Below, piece by piece: positions 50,746 through 60,351 of a stretch of DNA of 64,000 nucleotides; position 1 is the first letter of the stretch; each line of letters begins with the position of its first letter. The stretch is taken from NCBI GenBank assembly GCA_020846975.1, contig JADLCX010000054.1, positions 62,001 to 126,000 of the forward strand. Reading direction: 5' to 3'. Below the pieces are notes generated by a model that was not told the DNA's origin, made no database searches, and worked only from the letters and a program-made list of their open reading frames with translations. A program made the position numbers and the translations under genes. This stretch comes from Phycisphaerales bacterium. Its GTDB lineage: Bacteria; Planctomycetota; Phycisphaerae; Phycisphaerales; UBA1924.

Positions 50746-51504
50746 TCAATCGTCGGAGAGCCTGCGGAACACGTACCAGATGCCGACCATCAGGCCGACT
50801 CCGCCGAAGCCGAGCCCGCCGATCCGACCGTAGCGGCGGCGGCCGATCCGCGGCGACGACTTCGGCGTGAAGGGCTGGTAGCCCGCGCCCTGCTCGAACT
50901 TCGCCGAGTCGAGCGTCATGAGCACTTCGGGCATGAGCGACTTGACGCGATCCACGGGCAGGTACGCGTGCACGCGTACGAAGTCGAACTTGCCGAGGAA
51001 CGATGCCGAAACGAGGTAGAGCTGGCGGCCGGTCCTGGAATTCTTCGGCAATGGACCCTGCATGAGGATCATCTTGCGATCCTTGTCGAGGATGCCCGGC
51101 GAGAGGTCGCTCCCGGTGTACTTGCCGTTGCCGTCGAGCATGCCGTTGGTTCGGGCATCCTCGATGAGCGTGAGGTCGAGGTGCGTGACGAGGTCGTTCC
51201 AGGTTGCGCGGGTGTAATCGAAGGGCGGGGTCCACGCGTCGATGACCATGTACGGCGGTGTGAGCCCCGCACCGCCGCGGGCATAGCCCGCGAGCACCGC
51301 GCCGTTCTCGGCGAGATCTTTCTGGTGCGCGGAGGCCTCGAGCGTCTTCTGCGCGATGGGCTTCCATCCGTCGGGGATGCGCATGGTGATGCCGAGTTCC
51401 TGGTGCGAGAACTCGCCGGGTTGCGCGTGCGATGGCGCAGCGCACACAAGGATGGCTAATGAGATGATCCGGCAAACGATCGACAGAATGTAACCCATGC
51501 CCAT
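50746..51504 (-). CDS. Secreted/membrane hypothetical protein
   Basis: A 252-residue protein with a signal peptide (ISLAILVCAAPSHA-Q), a globular domain that begins FSHQELGITMRIPDGWKPIAQ (reminiscent of PsbP/DcrB-like or 'lipoprotein' beta folds), and a C-terminal membrane helix (GLGFGGVGLMVGIWYVF) followed by a short charged tail. Thus it is probably anchored at the C-terminus. No function can be given. The 165-base spacer before the M1 peptidase gene holds nothing recognised. Confidence 0.7.
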   Translation of the reverse strand: MGMGYILSIVCRIISLAILVCAAPSHAQPGEFSHQELGITMRIPDGWKPIAQKTLEASAHQKDLAENGAVLAGYARGGAGLTPPYMVIDAWTPPFDYTRATWNDLVTHLDLTLIEDARTNGMLDGNGKYTGSDLSPGILDKDRKMILMQGPLPKNSRTGRQLYLVSASFLGKFDFVRVHAYLPVDRVKSLMPEVLMTLDSAKFEQGAGYQPFTPKSSPRIGRRRYGRIGGLGFGGVGLMVGIWYVFRRLSDD

Positions 51505-51669
51505 CAGTCTAACATCGACGGGTGGAGGATTGTCAAGGGAGGGAAGGGGTCAATCCAAATAAGATGCGAACGAACCTTCAATTCCCGGCGCGGCCAGCAT
51601 CGCTGGCAGTTCCACGCGATCGGGAAGCGAGGGGGTTCCGCCTTGATGCCCGCCAACCGGCCGTAGCCG

Positions 51670-53733
51670 CTACGGCCAGACGTTGTTCCGCGGCTCGACA
51701 TCCGGGAAATCGCTGTCGGGGTCGATCTCGATGCGCTTGATCCTGCGTACCTGACCAGCCGTGTTCCGCGTGTCCCACTGCGTCTGCCAGGTGTCGCCGT
51801 TGAACCAGACCGCGATCGGAAGGCGGCGGACCTCGTCGGACCCGTCGTCGTACTCGACCTTGAACACCACGGGCATGACGAGCCCGCCGCGGTTCCTGAA
51901 CGTGACCCGCGCGGCCCGCGATTCGGCGTGGCCTTCCGCGCCGCCCGGCTGCATGACGGTCGTGACGGCCTGGTCGAGCACGCCGGTCTCGTAGAACCAG
52001 CCGCGGAAGAACCAGCCGAGGTCCTCGCCGGCGACATCCTGCATGGTGCGGAAGAAGTCCCACGGGCGCGGCGACTTGAAGGCCCAGCGGCGGAGGTATT
52101 CGCGGAACGCGGCGTCGAAGCGCGCCTCGCCCAGCACGCCCTCACGCAGGAGCGTGAGCCCCGCGGCGGTCTTGGCGTATTGCAGCGTGCCGAGCTGGCC
52201 GCGCTCGACCTGGTCGGCGGGGATGTCGATCGCCTGCGGCATGGGCTTGGGGTTGTCCCGCGCCCACCGGCGCGGGTTGCCGCGGCGGGGAAGGTCGTCG
52301 GGGTAGCGTTCGAGCGTGGCGTAGTAGTTGATGAAGGTGTTGAACCCCTCGTCCATCCACGCGTGGCGCCGCTCGTCGGTGTTGATGAGCATCGGGAACC
52401 AGTTGTGGCCGATCTCGTGGGTGGTGACGCCCCACAGGCCGCGCTCGCCGCCGGGGTCACGCCCGCCGCAGAACACGATCATCGGGTATTCCATGCCGCC
52501 GACGATGCCGTTGACGTTGCTGGCGCTGGGGTAGGGATAGGCGTACCACTTCTTCCCGTAGTGTTCGAGCGATTTGCGGAGCATCTGCGTGCTGCCGCCG
52601 CCCTGTCCCTTGGCGCTCCAGATCGCGGCGGCCTCTGTCGGGTAGAACGACTGGCAGAGCGTGCCCTGGCCGCGGGCGGGGTCGCCGTCCGAGCCCTTGC
52701 CGCCGCCCGGGACGAAGCAGGCATCCCACGCGAACGCGGCGGAACTGGCCCACGCGAACGTGCGAACGTTGTCGGCGCGGAATCGCCAGGTGCTGGTCGC
52801 CCCGCCCGTCTCCCCGGCCGGTTCCCCCGCGTCGGCGCCGATCTCGTCCGCTCCGCGGATGACCACGGTCTCGCTGGTCGCGCGTGCGGAACTGAGGCGC
52901 TCCTGCTGGAGCGGGCTCAGGACTTCTTCGGGGTTGGCCAGTTCGCCCGTCGCCGCGACGATATGGCCGCGGGGCACGGTGAGGCTGACATCGTACGTGC
53001 CGTAGTTGGTGTAGAACTCGCCCTGACCGAGGTAGGGCAGCGTGTTCCACCCGTGCACATCGTCGAAGACGCAGGCGCTCGGGAACCACTGGGCGAGTTG
53101 GAAGACCGGGCCGTGCTGGGTGTCGTCGATCCCCATGCGGTCGGAGCCGTAGGCGGGGATGTCGAACGACCACGCGAACTCGATCGTGATCCGCCCGCCG
53201 CGGGGCGCGATCGGCTCGGGCAGGTCGATGCGACCGACCGTGCCGTAGTCGTGCAGCCTGAGGTCACGCCCCGCCGACCCCGCGAGCGTGACCTTGACAT
53301 CCTCAAAGCCGCCGTGGAACTGGTCGCGGTTGCCGAAGCGGCCGTTCGGCGTGCTCATCCGTGCGCCGTCGCTGTCGGTACGGAAGAGGTTCTGTTCGAG
53401 GTTGATCCAGATGAACGGGAGCGCGGCGGGCGAGTTGTTGGTGTACACCATCGTCTCGTTTGCGACGATGCGCCGGGCCGGGGCGTCGAGCGTGGCACGG
53501 ATGGTGTAGTCGGCCTGCTGCTGCCAATACGCCGGACCCGGCGCGCCCGCGGCGGTGCGGAACTCGTTGGGCGGCGGGAGGGGCGGGCCGGCGAACAGGG
53601 CGGCGGCGCGGAAAGCCGCGGCCGGGCCGCTCCCGTTCGGCTCGATCGCGCCGGACGGCGCGTTGTTCGTTGAACAGGCGGCAAGACCCGCCGGAAGCGC
53701 GAGCGCCACCACCCTGCGACAAACTCTGTGCAT
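51670..53733 (-). CDS. M1-family metallopeptidase lipoprotein
   Basis: A 687-residue peptidase. The signal sequence ends in a lipobox (LPAGLAAC, Cys20). The zinc site is complete: His439-Glu440-x-x-His443 (HEIGHNW) and Glu462 (MDEGFN), as in M1 aminopeptidases. The typical substrate-binding GxMEN loop reads GGMEYPM. The N-terminal half is the usual beta-sandwich. It should act outside the cytoplasm on peptides. It is followed on the same strand by nothing close; the histidine kinase gene lies 122 bases upstream. Confidence 0.92.
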   Translation of the reverse strand: MHRVCRRVVALALPAGLAACSTNNAPSGAIEPNGSGPAAAFRAAALFAGPPLPPPNEFRTAAGAPGPAYWQQQADYTIRATLDAPARRIVANETMVYTNNSPAALPFIWINLEQNLFRTDSDGARMSTPNGRFGNRDQFHGGFEDVKVTLAGSAGRDLRLHDYGTVGRIDLPEPIAPRGGRITIEFAWSFDIPAYGSDRMGIDDTQHGPVFQLAQWFPSACVFDDVHGWNTLPYLGQGEFYTNYGTYDVSLTVPRGHIVAATGELANPEEVLSPLQQERLSSARATSETVVIRGADEIGADAGEPAGETGGATSTWRFRADNVRTFAWASSAAFAWDACFVPGGGKGSDGDPARGQGTLCQSFYPTEAAAIWSAKGQGGGSTQMLRKSLEHYGKKWYAYPYPSASNVNGIVGGMEYPMIVFCGGRDPGGERGLWGVTTHEIGHNWFPMLINTDERRHAWMDEGFNTFINYYATLERYPDDLPRRGNPRRWARDNPKPMPQAIDIPADQVERGQLGTLQYAKTAAGLTLLREGVLGEARFDAAFREYLRRWAFKSPRPWDFFRTMQDVAGEDLGWFFRGWFYETGVLDQAVTTVMQPGGAEGHAESRAARVTFRNRGGLVMPVVFKVEYDDGSDEVRRLPIAVWFNGDTWQTQWDTRNTAGQVRRIKRIEIDPDSDFPDVEPRNNVWP

Positions 53734-53854
53734 GACCCAATCCTCGGAGCGGCTTCGGTACACCAGCCACACGCGCCGGTCGCGTTTGCGGGACGAGGAT
53801 ATCGCGCCCGGCCCCGGCCCGTTCGGTGGGCGGTGGACACGCCTCCGGGCAGCG

Positions 53855-56308
53855 TCATCCCGGCCTTGACGACTCGCCGATCCACTCCGCCGGCTCGCCC
53901 ACGGTCGGCTCCTCCCGGAGCGGAACCGCCAGTTCGCACCAGACGCCCTCGGGCTTGAACTCCAACCGCACACGGGCACGGATGTCGTGGGCGATCTCGC
54001 TGCGGATGAGCTGCACGCCGAAGCCCGTTCGCTGGGGCTCGCGCACGGGCGGCCCGCCGTGCTCCGCCCACGAGATGGCCACCTCGGGCTCGCCGGTCTC
54101 GGAGGTCCGCATTATCCACTCGACGACAATCTCGCCGTCGGGGACCGAGAGCGCGCCGTGCTTGATCGCGTTGGTCGCGAGTTCGTGGAGCGTCATGCAC
54201 AGGGGCCCCGCCGCCCGCGCGGGGATCTCGCACGGCTCGCCGCGGACGCGGATCCGGCTCGGGTCGCTGGTCAGGTGCGGGAGCAGCGTCCGGGTGATGA
54301 GCGTGCCCAGGTCGGTCTTGCGCCAGAGCGAGTTGGCCAGCAGCGCGTGGACTCGCGCCAGCGCCTTGACCCGCGAGGCGAACCGCTCGGAGAACTCCTC
54401 CAGGCTCTCGACGCTCTGGGCGGTCTGGTCGGCGATCGAGAGCACCACCGACAGGTTGTTCTTCACGCGGTGGTCGAGCTCGCGGATCATGAGTTGCCGG
54501 TGCTCTTCGGCGATCTTGCGCTCGATCGCCAGGCTCGCGAGGTACGCGCTGCGCTGCATCGTCTCGAGCTCGGCGGGCTGAGGGACGTGAGGCGTGCGGT
54601 AGTAGTTGGCGAACGTCCCCAGCACGCGCCCACGGCTGCTCAGGATCGGCACGGAGAAGCACGCCCTGAGGCCGAATCGCGACGCCAGGTCGGTGATACC
54701 GTGCCAACGGAAGTCCGTCAGGATGTCGGTCGCGACGACGGTCTCGCGGGTGTACGCGGCGGTGCCGCACGACCCGACGTGGGGGCCGATCTCGACGCCG
54801 TCGATGATCCGGCAGTACTCGTCCGGGAGGCTCGGCGCCGCGCCGTGCATGAGCCGCGTGCCCGACGCGTCGAGCAGCAGGACCGAGCACATCATGCCCG
54901 GGAACACCTTCTCGCTCTCGAGGGCGAGGTGATTCAACAGCGAGGCGAGCGGCTCACCCTTGGCCAGCAGTTCCAGAACGTGCCGCTCGGCATCGCTCCG
55001 ACGCTTGAGCCGGTTTCGCTCGGTGACGTCCCGGACAACGTGCAGCAGGCCGCCATCGGGCAGTCTCGTGGTGCTGATCTCGACCGGCACGTGGGTGCCG
55101 TTCTTCCGCCTGAGCAGTTGCTCCGCAGACGGGTGCGCGTCGATCGGCGGTTCCTCGCGATCCGCCGGGCGTCGGTCTGGCGATCCGTCGCCGAAGACGT
55201 CTTCAAGACCAAGCCCGCACAGTTCGTCGCTCGAACAGCCGAGCAGTTCCAGACCCCGGCGGTTGGCTTCCACGAACCTGCCGCCCGGGGCGCTCAGGAG
55301 AATCGCGTCCGAGGCGTGCTCGATCAGCCTCCGATACCTGGTCTCGGCCTCGAGCCGGGCCTGCGCGGCACGCTGCCGCTCCGTCACGGCCGCGCTGAGC
55401 AGCAGGCCGGTCGCCCCGAGCGTGGTCGAGAACAGCGACAGCATCGCGATGCTCACGGCCTCGGACGCGGCCTGCCGGGCGAACGGACCAAGCCCGGCCA
55501 CGGTCGCGATGACGGCCAGAAGCGAGATGACGAACGCGGTCGTGCTCGCGCCCCGCGGCCCGAACCGCAGCGCGGCCCACACCAGCGGCGGGAACAGCGC
55601 GAACGCCATCGAGTACGCGGTCGCTCCGCTCAGGGCCAGGAAGCCGAACTCGAGCTCACACACGAGCACCACCAGCGTCGTGATCAGCAGCGCCTCGCCG
55701 ACCTCGCGCTCCCGCGGCCGTCTCGGGGTCCACTCCCGCCACGACAGCACCAGCGGCGCAACCAGGATGCACCCCGAGATGTTCCCCGCCCACCACACGA
55801 GCAGGGTCTTGTGGAACATCTCCCGCGGGATATTGCCCAGCAGCAGCAACGACAAAGCGCCGACGAGCGCGCTGACGGCGGTCGCGACGAACCCGGCGAG
55901 CACGATCAGCCCCACCACATCGCGCACCCGACCGAGATCGACCCGCCCTCCCGTCCACCACCGGAGCAGGTACGCGCCTGTGACCGCCTCCAGCGTGTTG
56001 CCCGCCGCGAGACCGATCGACGTCCACGGACCCGCGGGCGACCACGCGGTCGCCAGATAGACGCCGACCGCGATGCCCGGCCACATCCGATACCCGCCCA
56101 GAAGAATCGCCGCGAGAGATACCCCGGTCGCCGGCCACACCGGCGCGGCGTTGCCCTGGACCAGCGCCAGCCGCAGGCTCAGCCTGGCAATCACGTAGTA
56201 GATCGCGACAAAGGCCGCGAGCCTCGCGGCGTATCGCGCGTGCTCGACCGCACGGCCGCGCCATGCCGTATCCGGGGAACCCCGAAGTTCGGGAGTCAGG
56301 GTGTCCAA
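53855..56308 (-). CDS. MASE1-PAS-GAF sensor histidine kinase (HisKA_2 type)
   Basis: An 817-residue membrane sensor kinase. The N-terminus has about eight membrane helices with the MASE1 look (NAAPVWPATGVSLAAILLGG). A PAS domain (about 360-470: RLIEHASDAILLSAPGGRFVEANRRGLELLG), a GAF domain (VLELLAKGEPLASLLNHLALESEKVFPG ... SCGTAAYTRETVVATDI), a HisKA_2 dimerisation domain with the phosphorylated His in ELDHRVKNNLSVVLSIADQT, and an ATPase domain (LHELATNAIKHGAL) follow. TTG 56308 is chosen as start because AGGAGG precedes it and because an earlier start would overlap comM. No response regulator is adjacent. Confidence 0.88.
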   Translation of the reverse strand: MDTLTPELRGSPDTAWRGRAVEHARYAARLAAFVAIYYVIARLSLRLALVQGNAAPVWPATGVSLAAILLGGYRMWPGIAVGVYLATAWSPAGPWTSIGLAAGNTLEAVTGAYLLRWWTGGRVDLGRVRDVVGLIVLAGFVATAVSALVGALSLLLLGNIPREMFHKTLLVWWAGNISGCILVAPLVLSWREWTPRRPREREVGEALLITTLVVLVCELEFGFLALSGATAYSMAFALFPPLVWAALRFGPRGASTTAFVISLLAVIATVAGLGPFARQAASEAVSIAMLSLFSTTLGATGLLLSAAVTERQRAAQARLEAETRYRRLIEHASDAILLSAPGGRFVEANRRGLELLGCSSDELCGLGLEDVFGDGSPDRRPADREEPPIDAHPSAEQLLRRKNGTHVPVEISTTRLPDGGLLHVVRDVTERNRLKRRSDAERHVLELLAKGEPLASLLNHLALESEKVFPGMMCSVLLLDASGTRLMHGAAPSLPDEYCRIIDGVEIGPHVGSCGTAAYTRETVVATDILTDFRWHGITDLASRFGLRACFSVPILSSRGRVLGTFANYYRTPHVPQPAELETMQRSAYLASLAIERKIAEEHRQLMIRELDHRVKNNLSVVLSIADQTAQSVESLEEFSERFASRVKALARVHALLANSLWRKTDLGTLITRTLLPHLTSDPSRIRVRGEPCEIPARAAGPLCMTLHELATNAIKHGALSVPDGEIVVEWIMRTSETGEPEVAISWAEHGGPPVREPQRTGFGVQLIRSEIAHDIRARVRLEFKPEGVWCELAVPLREEPTVGEPAEWIGESSRPG

Positions 56309-56456
56309 TCCGCCTCCTGTCCGCGATCGCTCGGACGCCGGCCTCGACACTGGACGATCAATCGTACTCGAAAGCGGTGAGCCCGGCGAACGGAGGCCGC
56401 GGGACCGGCCGGGACGCGAACAGGCACGAGGGAATGCAGGCGTCAACCGCGGAGTG

Positions 56457-58223
56457 TCACAACTTCCGGTCCAGCAGCCGGTACTGCACCGCCTCTCCAA
56501 CGTGCTCGGCGCCGACGGTGTCGGCGCCGGCCAGGTCCGCGATCGTCCGAGACACGCGGCGCACCTTGTCGTACGCCCGGGCGCTCAGCCCCATCTCGGT
56601 GATCGCCTGCCCGAGGATCGTCCGTGCGTCGTCGGTCATGGGCGCGAACTTGTCGAGTTCGCGCCCGCTCAGGCGCGAGTTCGTGGCGCCGCCCTGGCGC
56701 GCCGCCTGCCGCCGACGCGCGGCCATCACCTGCTCTCGCATCTGCCCGCTGCTCGTGCCCCGCGGCGTGCCCGCGTCGGCGCTGAGCTGCTTCCACGGCA
56801 CCGCCGGCGCCTCGACGTGAATATCGATGCGATCAACCAGCGGCCCGCTCAGCCTGGACAGGTACCGCTCCATCGCCCGCTTGCCGATCTCGTCGGCGGG
56901 CAGGTCGCCCTTCGGTGTCGGGTTCATCGCCGCCACGAGCATGAAACTCGCGGGAAAACGCACCGCGCTGTGCGACCGCGCGATCGTCACCACGTGGTCC
57001 TCCAGCGGCTGGCGCAGCGTCTCCAGCACGTCCCGGGGGAACTCCGGCAGTTCATCCATGAACAGCACGCCCCGGTGCGCCAGCGAGATCTCGCCCGGAC
57101 GCGGGATCGCCCCGCCGCCGACGATCGCCGCGCTGCTGGCGGTGTGGTGCGGCGTGCGCACCGGCCGGACCGTAATCAGCCCCGCACCCCCCGCGCCGGC
57201 CTTGCCGTCGTTCCCCGAGGGCATCATCCCCGCCGCCGAATAGATCCGCGTGATCTCGATCGCCTCGTCCGGCGAGAGCGGCGGCAGGATCCCCGGCAGG
57301 GCGCGGGCCATCATCGTCTTGCCCGTGCCCGCGGGGCCGAGCATGAGCAGGTTGTGCGCACCCGCCGCGGCCACCACGATCGCTCGCTTCACGGCCTCCT
57401 GCCCGCGGACATCCGCGAAATCCACGGGCGCGGCCCCCGCCGCGAGCAGCGATTCCACATCCGCCGGCGCGTGCGGTCGGGCTTCGAGCGTCCCGTTCAG
57501 GAAGCCGAGCACCTCGATCAGCGTCCCCGCGCCGATCGCCTCGACCCCGGGCACGACCGCCGCCTCGGCGACATTGGCGGCCGGGACCACCACGCCGCGC
57601 AGCCCCCGCGCCTTCGCCAGAGCCGCCATCGCGATTACGCCCCGCACGGGTCGCAACCGCCCATCGAGCGCAAGTTCGCCGGCGAACAGGTACTGGCGAT
57701 GATCCAGCGGTTCGATCGCCGCGGCATCGGCATCCGTGGGGGTGCCGATGTCGTCCTTGTCGTGCACACCCTCCGCGAACGGATCGAACGGCCGCGGCGC
57801 GCCTCCCCCGCTCGTTGTCCCCTTTCTCGCCCCGGTCATCGGCGGTGATGCCGATGCCACGCCGTGCCTGGCCCGCGCGCTCCGTACCGCCACCTGCACG
57901 CCCCGGCCCCCCACCACACCCAGCGTGTGCAGCAGCCCCACCGCGATCGGCAGGTCGTACAGCGGCCCCTCTTTGCGGATATCCGCCGGCGCGAGGTTGA
58001 TCAGCGTGCGTCCGCCCTGCACCGGGTAGCCGGAGTTGCCCATCGCCGCGCGCACACGCTCGATCGACTCCTTCACCGCCGTGTCGGGCAGGCCCACGGT
58101 CGTCGTCCGCGTCTTCTCCTCGCTCATCGCCCCCGGCCCGGATCCGATGTCGTAATCAACCTCGACCTCGCACGGGAGGGCATCGATGCCTTGCAGGACG
58201 TACGACTGGACTCGGGCGAGCAT
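56457..58223 (-). CDS. comM: YifB/ComM-type Mg chelatase-like AAA ATPase
   Basis: A 588-residue YifB-family AAA+ protein; ComM helps integrate DNA during natural transformation in other bacteria. It has the Lon-protease-like N-terminal domain (VGLPDTAVKESIERVRAAM, INLAPADIRKEG), Walker A MLGPAGTGKTMMARALPGILPP, Walker B VLFMDELPEFPRDVLETLRQPLEDH, and a zinc-free C-terminal domain. About 60 extra residues lie between YDLPIAVGLL and LFAGELALDG (about 108-165) compared with E. coli YifB. Two REP-like elements lie in this insert in inverted orientation. Confidence 0.9.
   Translation of the reverse strand: MLARVQSYVLQGIDALPCEVEVDYDIGSGPGAMSEEKTRTTTVGLPDTAVKESIERVRAAMGNSGYPVQGGRTLINLAPADIRKEGPLYDLPIAVGLLHTLGVVGGRGVQVAVRSARARHGVASASPPMTGARKGTTSGGGAPRPFDPFAEGVHDKDDIGTPTDADAAAIEPLDHRQYLFAGELALDGRLRPVRGVIAMAALAKARGLRGVVVPAANVAEAAVVPGVEAIGAGTLIEVLGFLNGTLEARPHAPADVESLLAAGAAPVDFADVRGQEAVKRAIVVAAAGAHNLLMLGPAGTGKTMMARALPGILPPLSPDEAIEITRIYSAAGMMPSGNDGKAGAGGAGLITVRPVRTPHHTASSAAIVGGGAIPRPGEISLAHRGVLFMDELPEFPRDVLETLRQPLEDHVVTIARSHSAVRFPASFMLVAAMNPTPKGDLPADEIGKRAMERYLSRLSGPLVDRIDIHVEAPAVPWKQLSADAGTPRGTSSGQMREQVMAARRRQAARQGGATNSRLSGRELDKFAPMTDDARTILGQAITEMGLSARAYDKVRRVSRTIADLAGADTVGAEHVGEAVQYRLLDRKL
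57720..57749 (+). repeat. REP-like element, GTGGC family, inside comM
   Basis: CGCGGC head, then ATCGGCA ... TGCCGAT with a longer 9-base loop (57720-57749). It is a divergent member. Together with 57838-57861 it makes an inverted pair about 90 bases apart inside the extra segment of comM. Confidence 0.5.
57838..57861 (-). repeat. REP-like element, GTGGC family, inside comM
   Basis: On the minus strand: CGTGGC then ATCGGC-ATCACC-GCCGAT, 22 of 24 bases as in the 62836 copy. It lies within the comM coding sequence, in the residues ARHGVASASPPMTG. Confidence 0.55.
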
Positions 58224-58289
58224 GCGCCTGAGCCTACCACAGGCGACCCTTCGAGAACAAGGCGGTTAGGATGCCCTCGGAGACTTCCC

Positions 58290-59780
58290 GTGACCACCCC
58301 TTCCCCCACCGAGGCTGTCGCCGACACCTGCCGGCTCGCCCATGAGGCGTTCCGCGACTGGAGCCAAACCCCGGCCCGCCGCGCCAAGACCCTCGACGCC
58401 GTCGCCGCGGCCCTCGATGCACGGCGCGGAGATGTTGTTTCCACGGCCGCCGAGGAAACCGCCCTCACCCCCGACGAGCTCGCCCCCGAGTTCGACCGCA
58501 TGACCGGCACGCTCCGCATGTTCGCCGCGCTGATCGGTGGGTCGGGCCTCCCGCCCGACCGGAGATCACCGTTCCGCGCCGCGATTTCACGCAAGGGCGA
58601 CCACACCCTCGGCCCCAACCACGATGTCCGCTCCATGCTCGTCCCCCTCGGCCCCGTCGCCGTCTTCGGGTCCAGCAACTTCCCGCTCGCCTACGGCGTC
58701 TGCGGCGGCGACACGGCCTCGGCGCTGGCCGCCGGGTGCTCGGTCGTCGTCAAGGAACACCCTGCGCACCCGCGCACCGGGCGGCTCATCCACGGTATCG
58801 CCCGCGCCGCCGCCACCACCGCGGGCTCGCCCGGATCGCTGCTCGGCTACATCGAGAACACCGACCCGCGCGACTTCTCCGCCGCCGAACAACTCGTCCA
58901 GCACCCCGCCATCCGCGCCGTCGGCTTCACCGGCTCGATCCCCGGCGGGCTCGCCATCGAGAGCCTCGCGAGCGAACGATCCACGCCCATCCCCGTCTTC
59001 GCCGAGATGGGCAGCAACAACGTCGTCGTCATCACGCCCGCCGCGGCCGCGGCACGCGCCGAGCAGATCGCCGACGAACTCGCCGCTTCGATCCTCCAGC
59101 GCTTCGGCCAGCAATGCACCCGCCCCGGCACGATCATCGTCGAGCCCGACGAGCACGGCACACGCCTGGTGAACCGCCTCGCCGACCGGATCAGCGCGAG
59201 CGCCGGCCGCGATATGCTCGCGCCCTGGGTCCGCGATGCCTATGCGCGCCGGCTCGCCGAGATCGAGGCGTGCCGCGGCGTCCGCCTCGCCGCGCGCGGC
59301 GGCGACATGCCCGGCCCGCGAGCCGGCTCCGCCTGCTTGTTCTGTGTTGACGACGTCCACATCGCCGGGAGCAACCTCTTCCACTCCCAGCCCACGCTCC
59401 GCGAAGAGGTCTTCGGCCCGGCCGCGATCGTGGTCCGCCTGCCCATCGACAGGCTCGGCGATCTCGGCCTTCGCCCCTCGCTCACCCATTCAATCTACTT
59501 TGAGCACCGCGAGATCGGCACCGACGCCGACGGGACGTTCGACGCGGCGGTCAACTCGGGTGTTCATACCGCCGGCCGCATCATCTTCAACGGCGTCCCC
59601 ACGGGCGTCCGCGTCGCCGAAGCCATGGTCCACGGCGGCCCGTTCCCCGCCACCAATCGCCCCGACACCACCGCCGTCGGCCCCCGCGCCATCGAACGCT
59701 GGTGCCGCCCGGTCTGCTGGCAGAACGCGCCGAAGAGCCTGCTTCCAGAGGAGCTCAAGGACACAAGCCCGAGGTACTAG
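58290..59780 (+). CDS. Aldehyde dehydrogenase (KGSA-dehydrogenase-like)
   Basis: A 496-residue aldehyde dehydrogenase, of the 2,5-dioxovalerate (alpha-ketoglutaric semialdehyde) type by its closest motifs. Catalytic Cys in FGQQCTRPG, general-base Glu in FAEMGSNN, cofactor region VVVKEHPAHPRTG, and GPVAVFGSSNFPLAYGVCGGD. Such enzymes use NADP and act in pentose or aldarate breakdown. No sugar-pathway genes are adjacent. Start at GTG 58290; the open frame extends upstream into comM antisense and is not credible there. Confidence 0.85.
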   Translation: MTTPSPTEAVADTCRLAHEAFRDWSQTPARRAKTLDAVAAALDARRGDVVSTAAEETALTPDELAPEFDRMTGTLRMFAALIGGSGLPPDRRSPFRAAISRKGDHTLGPNHDVRSMLVPLGPVAVFGSSNFPLAYGVCGGDTASALAAGCSVVVKEHPAHPRTGRLIHGIARAAATTAGSPGSLLGYIENTDPRDFSAAEQLVQHPAIRAVGFTGSIPGGLAIESLASERSTPIPVFAEMGSNNVVVITPAAAAARAEQIADELAASILQRFGQQCTRPGTIIVEPDEHGTRLVNRLADRISASAGRDMLAPWVRDAYARRLAEIEACRGVRLAARGGDMPGPRAGSACLFCVDDVHIAGSNLFHSQPTLREEVFGPAAIVVRLPIDRLGDLGLRPSLTHSIYFEHREIGTDADGTFDAAVNSGVHTAGRIIFNGVPTGVRVAEAMVHGGPFPATNRPDTTAVGPRAIERWCRPVCWQNAPKSLLPEELKDTSPRY

Positions 59781-59787
59781 CCTCGGG
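59768..59787 (+). terminator. Hairpin with the ALDH stop codon in its loop
   Basis: CCCGAGG-TACTAG-CCTCGGG, a 7-bp stem whose loop holds the TAG stop of the dehydrogenase gene. It lies between convergent genes. No T tract is present. Confidence 0.35.
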
Positions 59788-59814
59788 TCCGCGATCTCCG
59801 GCTTGAATGTCGTG

Positions 59815-60351
59815 TCAACCCCTCGTCGCCGCCGCGAACACCCCGCCCACGATGCTCTCGTCGTTCTTGTCGGCCCCCAGCCGCAGCCGCCCCACGATCT
59901 TCGCCGAACCGATCATCCGGCTCGGCTTCACTTCCAGCGCGACCAGTTCCCCGGTCTTCAGGATCATCTCCTGCGGCGCCAGCCCGCTGGCCAGCACCGC
60001 GATCAACTCGCCGAGCTGCGGGTTGTGCCCCACCAGCATCACCGACTTCCGCCCCGCCGCGTGCTCGCGCTCGATCAGTTCGATCGCCTCGCTGATCGGG
60101 TGGTCCACCTCCAGCCCGCGCTCGATCGACACCGGGCACCCCAGCGACCGCTCGATCACCCTGGCCGTCTCGATGGCCCGCGGGTACCGGCTCGCCAGGA
60201 TCGCCTCGACCCGGACTTCGGCCCCGCCCGCCGCCACCTTCGCGGCCAGAAACTCCGCCTGTGACTGCCCACGATCCGTCAGCGTCCGATCGAAATCCGA
60301 CCCCTCGTCGGCATCGACCGCCTTGCCATGTCGAACGATGTACACGCGCAT
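59815..60351 (-). CDS. sixA: Phosphohistidine phosphatase SixA-like
   Basis: A 178-residue histidine-phosphatase-family protein. It starts MRVYIVRHGKA with the RHG catalytic motif, followed by DFDRTLTDRGQSQAE, ILASRYPRAIETARVI (second Arg), and LVGHNPQL (catalytic His), the arrangement of SixA. E. coli SixA dephosphorylates ArcB or PTS proteins; the target here is not known. Start at 60351 was chosen because it begins the fold; the frame upstream is unlike the family. Confidence 0.9.
   Translation of the reverse strand: MRVYIVRHGKAVDADEGSDFDRTLTDRGQSQAEFLAAKVAAGGAEVRVEAILASRYPRAIETARVIERSLGCPVSIERGLEVDHPISEAIELIEREHAAGRKSVMLVGHNPQLGELIAVLASGLAPQEMILKTGELVALEVKPSRMIGSAKIVGRLRLGADKNDESIVGGVFAAATRG

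Noticed and set aside
53987-56380. An open frame of about 800 codons on the plus strand, antisense to the histidine kinase
   Set aside because: It is Arg/Asp/His-rich with no domain, and the minus-strand frame has full MASE1, PAS, GAF and kinase motifs. High GC leaves long empty antisense frames.
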